64,000 nucleotides of DNA from Echinarachnius parma (lineage: Eukaryota > Echinodermata > Echinoidea > Clypeasteroida > Echinarachniidae): NCBI GenBank assembly GCA_037951105.1, contig JBAMJV010003112.1, positions 124,001 to 188,000 on the forward strand. Reading direction: 5' to 3'. The notes below the pieces were generated by a model, which did no database searches, was not told the DNA's origin, and saw only the letters and a program-made list of their open reading frames with translations. Of the stretch, positions 1 to 7,700 are shown in pieces; the first letter of the stretch is position 1, and each line of letters begins with the position of its first letter. Made by a program: the position numbers and the translations under genes.

Positions 1-443
1 AAGGGGTAGTTAAGTTTTGGTATAGAGGGACGAAATAATTTTGGTGAGGAATCAACATTGACTGCAGTCCTGCCTCTATCAGTGTATTCTGTTACTGTGA
101 CTACATATTCACCGTCATCTCCCTTTTTAATGTCAGCAATGCTAAAGTCGATGGTCAGATGCGTTTGCTCTGTGTGTACTTGAACATCAACGCGTCCTTC
201 CTGATCTGGTTTCAGACCTCGTGGATCGATCTGGCTTTGGTAGAAGAATAGATGTGGCATGTCAAGTATACAAGCAGTGCATGCTTTTAATGGCTCTTTT
301 AAAATGATAACATGCTCTTTACTTAGTCGTTTGTAATCGTATATACCTTTCGGGCATAGTGGAGTTATTATTAGTTTGTAATGTTATTGTGCAGGGTTTG
401 GTTACTAAAGCTCAGCCTAACCCTAACTGTGCTACCCCTTTAA
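1..443. mobile_element. TTAA-flanked MITE (family A) with its centre replaced
   Basis: The left ~49 bases and the right ~160 bases match, in the correct orientation, the two arms of the complete family A copies at 17527-18080 and 35422-35986. The shared phrases are a left end reading AGGGATAGTTGAGTTTTGG and a right arm with ATTAGTTTGTAATGTWAT. The right end is followed by TTAA (440-443). The left end starts at the window edge, so its target duplication cannot be fully seen. The ~330 internal bases normal for the family are absent and replaced by Ig-coding sequence at about 50-285. Confidence 0.7.
50..285 (-). pseudogene. Ig-like domain fragment inside a MITE
   Basis: On the minus strand this stretch reads open for about 75 codons. 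It contains the I-set immunoglobulin pattern: a hydrophobic-alternating LTIDFSIADI strand followed by KKGDDGEYVVTVTE, the usual D-x-G-x-Y motif of the F strand. Neither edge shows a convincing splice site. Both edges pass directly into MITE arms, so this looks like captured gene sequence rather than a working exon. The alternative is a genuine exon of the minus-strand gene just upstream (911-2538). However, the splice phase left by the 911-1050 exon (2) does not match the only nearby AG, which would need phase 1. Confidence 0.6.
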
Positions 444-910
444 GGCGATTTTAACGTTGCTGCATTTGTTCATACAATATCATTTCTTTTGACGAATGAA
501 AAGGGAAATATCTCCTATTTGTAAACGAATATATAACAGACTTGTTTCGTTGTTTCGTTCAAATAAAACCTATGCCGAGTCTATAAAAGGATTTCCCAAA
601 CAATGTTTTTGTAATGTGTCCTTTGATGTCAGCCAATAGCAAGTTATGATAGGTCATAACTAAATAAGCATAATCTTCTACATTAACGACCTAAAGTTGT
701 TTGCAAGACAAACCTTTCATTTTACAGACTTCAGGTACCTCATTATATTATAATATATTGTGAGTGAGTGACGTAACTTCTTATTCTACATTGTACTGTC
801 ATATTTAACTAATACAGTGAACAGAGCAAAACAAAACAAGTAACTCTGGAATAGAGGAGAAATATATTAAGTTAGAGTGACTGGTTTCCTGCCTTGGGTA
901 TGTCACTTAC
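444..910. other. No gene seen
   Basis: AT-rich noncoding sequence, probably intron of the minus-strand gene that includes 911-1050. I see no repeat match to the rest of the window. Confidence 0.4.
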
Positions 911-1050
911 TTGAATATCCCATTACTGGGGTTCTGGATAAGAAGGTTGCCTTCGTTGTCGTGTGCTTCAGTCATAGCGCCATTCTCCAATAGGCAGCGG
1001 TCCACAACTTTGTCCGGGGGTAGCACCCTTCTGTAGATACCTTTAAACCT
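911..1050 (-). CDS. Internal exon, minus-strand gene downstream of ZU5 exon
   Basis: The exon lies between a TTTCAG acceptor and a GTAAGT donor. It is 140 bp long: it starts at a codon boundary and ends with two bases of the next codon. The reading (…RVLPPDKVVDRCLLENG…) stays open and joins in frame to the exon at 1860-1951, which ends on a codon boundary. I do not recognise the domain. The next exon would lie in or beyond the first 900 bases of the window. Confidence 0.55.
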
Positions 1051-1859
1051 CTGAAAGTCAGAAACAGTTTGCAAACAAACAATACCAAATTGTACTTCTT
1101 TAGCGAGTTTGTATGAGTTCGAATAATACAAGTATTAATATAAGGTGTGTTGGTTAAGAATGATGCCTTCGCTGTATTGCCTAGTAAATCAGGTCTAGCA
1201 TCAATCTCCAAGAGGGTGCCGATCACTGTCCTGTGGAAGTCATTTTCGTATCTAATACCACACACAATTATTTCTGCTTTTAAAAACATGTCTCGTCTCT
1301 TGGTGACACAGGTACATAAACAAATACATACAAATACACACATATTCATACTGTTACCTCAATAAAATGATTTCTGGAGAAACTACTGACAAGTATATAT
1401 AAAATATATTTGTTTTTTATTCATGGAAATGTCATTTTTATAACGTTTTTATTAAAGCAGTTATTTTGTATTATCATGTTTAAACAAACTCAATTTCATT
1501 GTAAATATCAATCTACCATGAATCACATCTTAGCTGACATTTCAATACAGGCTTCACACATCAATTATACTGTGATTTGTGTATTAACTCAATGTATTCG
1601 TCTAGCGTCAGAACTGAAATTCACTCTCGGACTAAAATAATGCGTAGCTAGTATATAGTAAACGCGATATCAAACATAATAGAATGTTGGGGCGTCTCCT
1701 GAGTTAGGAGCGGGTCCTGAGAAACAGAACATCAGCAATTCGTTCACAATAAAGAGAAAATATCATAATTATTCAATACAGTCTGCATACTACATGATAT
1801 ATGACTCTGACTAATCAATGTGTTGAGGATAGCTTAAAGTAACGATATTTTACACGTAC

Positions 1860-1951
1860 GTTTAGTTCTGAGGAATCATCTTGATGACAATCGGCAATAT
1901 CGCCCTTACGAGCATGTAGTGCGTCACGGTCAGTAACATGTACGCCAGATT
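1860..1951 (-). CDS. Internal exon between ZU5-like exon and exon 911-1050
   Basis: A pyrimidine-rich tract ending in CCTAG precedes the exon and a GTACGT donor follows. It is 92 bp: two bases completing a codon, then exactly 30 codons. The reading contains SGVHVTDRDALHARKGDIAD. Its entry phase (1) matches the exit phase of exon 2224-2538, and its exit phase (0) matches the entry of exon 911-1050. That three-way agreement is the main support for calling these short segments exons. No function is recognised. Confidence 0.5.
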
Positions 1952-2223
1952 CTAGGAAGGGAACAAGTCGAGAGGGACATTGTCATGAACACATTATGAT
2001 TGTTCGAAGAATGTATGTTATAAATTTATAAAAAAACACTATTATAATGAAGTTGATTCTTAGGAGAATATTTCAAAGAGAATATACTATCAGATTGTCC
2101 AACCACCCCTTTCACCTAAAGAAAACAAGAACTAGATAAGGTGCCCATAGAGGAAACATTATTAGTAAAGCATCCGGTGTCATACGTCAGTACTTCATTT
2201 CACAAGACGTTCATATCACTGAC

Positions 2224-2538
2224 CTGAATCACCACAATTTATTGCGAAGACCACATTCTCCGCACTGTTCTGGTTAGTGAAGATGGCACGGTGGGGCATT
2301 GGCACTGTGGTGGACGCCTTTAACGTCAGGCCTGCTGGAGTACAGCCGTCTTGTCGAATCAGGTCATCCGGAGGTCTCGTCAGGACTTGGAGCGAGATGT
2401 CGTGTGTGGATTCTTCTTCTAGAGCTCCAGAGGGGATGAATAGTGTGGCGTGTAGTGTGGAGAGTGTGGCGTGCAGTTTACGGCCCAGATTGTCCAAAGT
2501 CCCGTCTGATAGGATAACTGATGACTCGTTCGCAGAAC
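2224..2538 (-). CDS. ZU5-like domain exon
   Basis: On the minus strand this is a 315 bp open exon bounded by a TTATCAG acceptor and a GTCAGT donor, phase 1 at both ends. The translation includes ATLFIPSGALEEES, a run ISLQVL, then PPDDL…TPAGLTLKASTTVPMPHRA. The order IPxGA, I-x-L-x-V, a proline-glycine turn, and hydrophobic-PH-x-A is typical of ZU5 domains in UNC5 receptors, ankyrins and ankyrin-ZU5-Death proteins. ZU5 domains mediate protein interactions and often sit before a Death domain. The long ankyrin array upstream on the same strand fits an ankyrin-ZU5 architecture, but the connecting splice is not resolved. The domain call rests on motif recall, not on a profile search. Confidence 0.6.
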
Positions 2539-3351
2539 CTGATAATAATAAACCACATGCAAAAGGGGCATGTGGGGCGTGCTCGAAATATCTATTGGTT
2601 CATTAATGGCAGTTATTTGTGATGGAAACAGTGAGAGTATATTTCTTGTGAATCCGTTTAACTTCTGCATACCTTATATTTGCTTCTCTCCTCAGTTTAT
2701 ACTCGATTGTGTTCAAATTGTGTTTGTCCACCTGTAATACATGCGCATCTGTTTGATTTTTTCTCCAACCATCACAATAATATGATAACAACCAAGAGTA
2801 CAATAACTAGCCTTGTCAACGAAATGGCAGTACAAACTCTCAGTGAAAATGACGAAGCAATACGGGCTAAAGTTAAATCCGATGGTCATGCCGAATGTAT
2901 ACTGAGGGGTGATCGGGGTATGCAATCACCCTCCTTTAGCGAACAGGTTACTGTTTAATGTAATTCAAACACACCCCAACTAGGCCACTGAATGAAGCTA
3001 AAACAACCCCGGACGGGTAGGGGTTAGGGTTGTGGAATTATTCTTATCTCATCAAAACGACCTCTTATATCATAATAACGAGTGCCTATCTTGTTAGTCA
3101 TCTTCTCGTGAGCATTGAATACTAAATTATCTTGATGTTCGCGCGCTCATCGCATCTAGCTAATATGTCGAGCAAAGTGTTCTGTCCATCTAATATAAGC
3201 TCATCTACGGGAGGGCGGGAGGGCGCTTCACAAAGATTCAAAATTGAACTTCACTATAATCTGGACCTAACTATCATGGAAAGCCGTTCATTTCTTTGTA
3301 ACATTCTCGGAACAGTATTTTGAAAGGCCTACATTGTTACCGAGAAGCATA

Positions 3352-3915
3352 TGGCAAGCAGTTTGCCCCACAATTAGATAAAATCTGTATATCAGATAAA
3401 CTCAGGTTATCAGTCGATAAACTCGGTATATCTGATGAGCAGAGTTCCTTAATGTTAAACTGAGTTTATCTGAACAAAAACACTATTTATCCGATAAAAA
3501 CAGTTTATTAGTTTTGTCTGATAAACCGTGTTTAGGCTATATGTGATAAACAGAGTTTGTTTGAATTAATTATTATAAAAAGCTGTATCGCTTCGGCGAT
3601 CCCTCGCATTTATCCCCAAGTTGATTTTAATCCGCTTCGGGTTTATGTCAGGTTTATAAAGCTTCTGACTACTTGAGCAAAGTTGAATTAAGGGGTTTCT
3701 GGGAAGAACGCCGTCGTAGGGTTTTCTATAGCTCAGTCGGTAGAGCACCGGTCTGGCAATCCGGAGGTCTCGGGTTCGAATCCCGTTGGAATCCCATTTT
3801 TCTTTGCTCACTTTTAATCACAATATATTCTTGGTCAGTTTCCTATATGTTTGAATTAAACAGAGTTTATCGGAGAAAACAGAGTTGATCGACTGTTTGG
3901 GCAAACGGCTTGCCA
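3352..3915. mobile_element. MITE with TA target duplication and internal TTTATC repeats
   Basis: Terminal inverted repeats TGGCAAGCAGTTTGCCC and GGGCAAACGGCTTGCCA differ at one base. They are flanked by TA on both sides (3350-3351 and 3916-3917). The interior, about 3380-3560 and 3858-3890, is built from degenerate repeats of GATAAACTGAGTTTATC-like palindromes. A tRNA-like SINE copy (3570-3849) is inserted in it. TA duplication points to a Tc1/mariner-like or similar transposase source. No coding capacity. Confidence 0.75.
3570..3849. mobile_element. tRNA-related SINE inserted in the MITE
   Basis: The insert is flanked by a perfect 10-base direct repeat, TTTGAATTAA, at 3560-3569 and 3850-3859, as expected of a LINE-mobilised insertion. 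Inside, 3727-3797 is tRNA-like on the plus strand: an A-box region TAGCTCAGTCGGTAGAGC, a stem-loop with GGC at the anticodon position, and a B-box GGTTCGAATCCC. The acceptor stem pairs poorly, so a functional tRNA gene is unlikely. The tRNA-like part sits in the right half of the insert rather than at its left end. A diverged relative is at about 45225-45325 on the other strand. Confidence 0.65.
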
Positions 3916-4438
3916 TAAAAGCCTTTACGTTATTTATATAGATTTGTGTTGGAAATTTTAAATACTTGTATTATTTCCATGTTTAATATATTTTATCGTA
4001 AGGCTACAAATGGCTTTCCATAATTTAGAGTTAAGTTCAAATTGGAATCAACTCCAGAAATTATCAACGCACCACCACTATATTAAACCAAAATCGTATA
4101 CAAAATTCGGTTGCCTAACTAATCTAAAAGTTGCTGCATGGATCGAACTAAACAAATCACTAAAATATATAGCAGATGTGGTGCGCGCACACGCGCGAAA
4201 TCAAGTATCTCGTTACCAAGAGATATGTTTGGCTTTAAAATAAGATAATGATCGCCTTTAAAAGAAAACACGTTACTTAGGTAATGTTTAAGAGTATTAC
4301 TTTAAACAGGTTACCACAGGTCATGGAAAAAAGAAAGTTAGGCAATAATCTAATTCCCTCAATAAATTAAATTAAGTTTGGTGGTAACAGTCCAAAGCTT
4401 AAGTGTTGCTTTTGTAATATTCTTTATAGGGAGTACGA
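3916..4438. other. No gene seen; intergenic or intron
   Basis: AT-rich sequence between the MITE and the candidate 3' end of the ankyrin gene. I see nothing in it that I can support. Confidence 0.35.
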
Positions 4439-4448
4439 TTTATTTATT
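4439..4448 (-). terminator. Candidate polyadenylation signals of the ankyrin gene
   Basis: Two overlapping AATAAA hexamers on the minus strand (plus-strand TTTATTTATT) lie about 335 bases after the ankyrin stop codon. That is a normal distance for a 3' UTR. This is sequence inference only. Confidence 0.4.
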
Positions 4449-4782
4449 TACACCACTTTTTCAACAAATTCGTTATGTTTGTCAATTCTATTTTCAAACC
4501 AAACTACGCCATTAATATTTACCTTTCCAAATATCAGTTCCAGAAGAATGCCTGTGGATAATATACCAAGAAAAAACATTTGTTTAAGGTGTATTCTTCC
4601 AATTAAGATGCACTTGCACATAATACACACTTGATCACAAAAGTTATGATAATCTCATCGCAATTTTCTTTGAAGCATTTCTGGCTGAGTTTACAAGCAA
4701 ACAATTTTGTTCGAAGACGGCCCCCTATTCCAATCAAATGCAGTCACCCCTTATTAAAAGGCTACATATATACATGTACACA

Positions 4783-7700
4783 CTAGATGGAAATATAACC
4801 TTTAAATGTATGTTCTAATGTTGACCCAGGTTGATGATTTTGAATGTTCCATAAATCATCTATTGCATTTTTTAGAAATTGACAAAATACGTACCCCTTT
4901 TCCTGCCCATTAGGGCTGCATTCCGATTTTGTCCAGAGAAGACAGTTGACAACATCGACGTGATCATTCTGCGATGCATGATGTAGGGCTGTTTGTCCAT
5001 TAACATCCTTCAGCATCCAGTCGGCTCCTTGACGCACGGAATACTGTACAACCTCGAGCTGACCTTTTGATGATCCAATATGCGCTGCAGACATTCTAGC
5101 TGTGACATAACAAGTTATCTGGAACCCATCTGCGATGAGATATTTAGCAACTTCCAATTGACCCCTCTGAGATGCATCAAACAACACCACCTTGGGTGCA
5201 TTTGCTTTGACTGAATCAACCAAAGCAGCTCCTCTCCTTCTGCTGAGCTTCTCAACATCCTCGACTCCTTGTAACAATACATAATGTAGTGGTGTGTTAA
5301 TCCGCTCCGTTGTCTGAAGATGTCCTTGCTTTGCTGCATGATGCAAGGCTGTGTGTACATCAACATTTGTCAGCTTCCAGTCGGCTCCATGACACAAGAT
5401 ACTTTTCTGCGCTACATCAAACAACACCTTCGTGGATACGTTTGGTTTGTTTGAATCAACCAAGTCAGCTCCTCCTCTTGCGATGAGCTTCACCACATTC
5501 GGGAATCCTCGCGTCAATGTATAATGTAGCGGCGTGTTTCCACCAGTATCAACAGCAAACGGCTCAGGACCATGGTTTATCAAGATCTCGTTTGTATGAA
5601 TATGCCCTGCCTTTGCTGCATGATGCAGGGCTGTTTGTCCATCAACCTCTCTCAGCGTCGAGTCGGCTCCTTGGCAGAATAGATGCTCTACCACCTCAAG
5701 CTGTCCGTTGATGTTCGCGCCACCTTCTAGAAGGAGCTTGATAGCCTCAAGTTGACTTTTCTGGGATGCATCAAACAGCGCCTTGTTGGGTGCATTTGGT
5801 TTGTTTCGATCAGCCGAATACGCTCCTCTCCTTGCGATGGGCTTCACCACATCCAGGAGTCCTTGAGTCAATGCATAATGTAGAGGCGTTTCTCCGATAT
5901 TGTCAACATCAACACTTTCAGAACCGTGGTTTATCAGGAGCTGTGTTGTACAAAGGTACCCTCCCTTAACTTCACGACGAAAGGATGTGCGTCCATTAAC
6001 ATCTTTCAGTGTCAAGTTGGCGCCTTGGCATAAGAGTTGCTCTACAACCTCAAGCTGGCCCTCTGATGAAGCCGTGTGTAAAGCAGTCAATCCACCATTG
6101 ACGCGACAGTTGATGTTTGCGACATCTTCTATAAGGATCTTGGAATCTTCGAGTCGACCTTTCTGGGATCCATTATACAGCGCCTTGTTGGATGCATTTG
6201 GTTTGTCTCGATCAGCCAAATCCGCTCCTCTCCTTGCGAGGAGCTTTACCACATCCGGGAATCCTCGCGTCAATGCATAATGTAGTGATGTATGCCCGAT
6301 TTGATCAACTACAAAGATATCCGAGCCCTCGTTTACGAGGAGCTCTACTGTATCACGGTGCCCTGCCCCTGCTGCATGGTGTAGGGCCGTCAATCCCTTG
6401 TTGTCTATCTCATGTAGATTACATCCGGAGATTAGCAATATTGACACGGCTTCTGAGTTGCCTTTCGATGAAGATATGTGTAAGGCGGTCGTTCCTGTAT
6501 TGCTTCGTGTATTGGTATCGCCTTTCTCGCACACCAAATACTTTATTGTAGCCAAAGCACCATGTCGCGCAGCACGATGCAGAGCAGTTTCTCCATGATT
6601 ATCGACATCATCGACTTCAGCTCCATTGCTCACCAGATACTTGACGGTCTCCAGATGACCATTCATTGATGCCCAGTGAATTGGAGATAGTTGTTCCTTT
6701 CCCCCTCTCTTTCGGATTTCAGCCCCTTGACTTATCAGATATTTTACTATATCAAGACGGTCATATGTTGATCCTGTGTTGAACTTGTTTCGATCAATTT
6801 CTCCTTCGTCAGCATCGGTTCCATATATCATGAGATATTCAAGAATTGACAAGTCCTTCCTTCCACCTAGTGAACTAATAGCAGCCTCAAGAGTGTTGAG
6901 GTCTCTTGCTGTTTCTAAGTGAACCCTTGATACTGCTGCATGTAGAGCTGTCAACCCGCTGTTGTTGCACTTGTTCACACAGGCACCATGACTCATCAGA
7001 TATTTCACTATATCTAGATATCCAAATAATGATGCTACGTGCAAGGCCGTGCATTCGTCTTTATCTCCCTTACTCACATCAGCCCCTTGAGTGATAAGAT
7101 GCTTCACTATATCAAGTTGTCCACTCCGCGATGCCTCGTGCAAAGCTGTCCATCCATCTGAATCACACGCGTTCACGTAAGCTCCTACATAGAGCACATA
7201 CTTCACTACATCCATATGACCTTTAAGTGATGCGGCGGTCAGAACAGAACATGCATCATTATCGCCTTTGTTCACATCAGCCCCACAGCTTACGAGGTAT
7301 TCCACTGTTTTGAGATGCCCATCATGTGAGGCTGCATACAGGGCTGTCCATCCATCATTGTCTCCCTTATTGACATCTGTCCCTTGACTGATCAGATATT
7401 CCACTGTTTTGAGATGACCTCCATGTGATGCTGCATGCAGAGCTGTCCATCCATCATCCCTCCCATTGCTTACATCCGCCCCTTGAGTGATCAGATATTT
7501 CACTGTTTCGATATGCCCTTCCTCTGATGCTGCATGCAGGGCTGTCAATCCACCATTATCTCCCTTGTTCACATCTGCCCCTTGACCTATCAAATAGTTC
7601 ACTATATCGAGATTACCTTGCAGTGATGCTGCATGCAGGGCTGTCAATCCACCATTCTCTCCCTTGTTCACATCTGCCCCTTGACCTATCAAATAGTTCA

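Noticed and set aside
2673..2731. Extra exon between ankyrin array and ZU5-like exon
   Set aside because: Splice signals look fair, but its only open phase (0 to 2) does not match the phase 1 entry of the ZU5-like exon.
3719..3797. Functional tRNA gene (GGC anticodon, alanine)
   Set aside because: A and B boxes and the anticodon arm are good. The acceptor stem pairs poorly, a GGC alanine anticodon is unexpected in animals, and the segment lies in an insert with a target duplication. It is a SINE-type copy.
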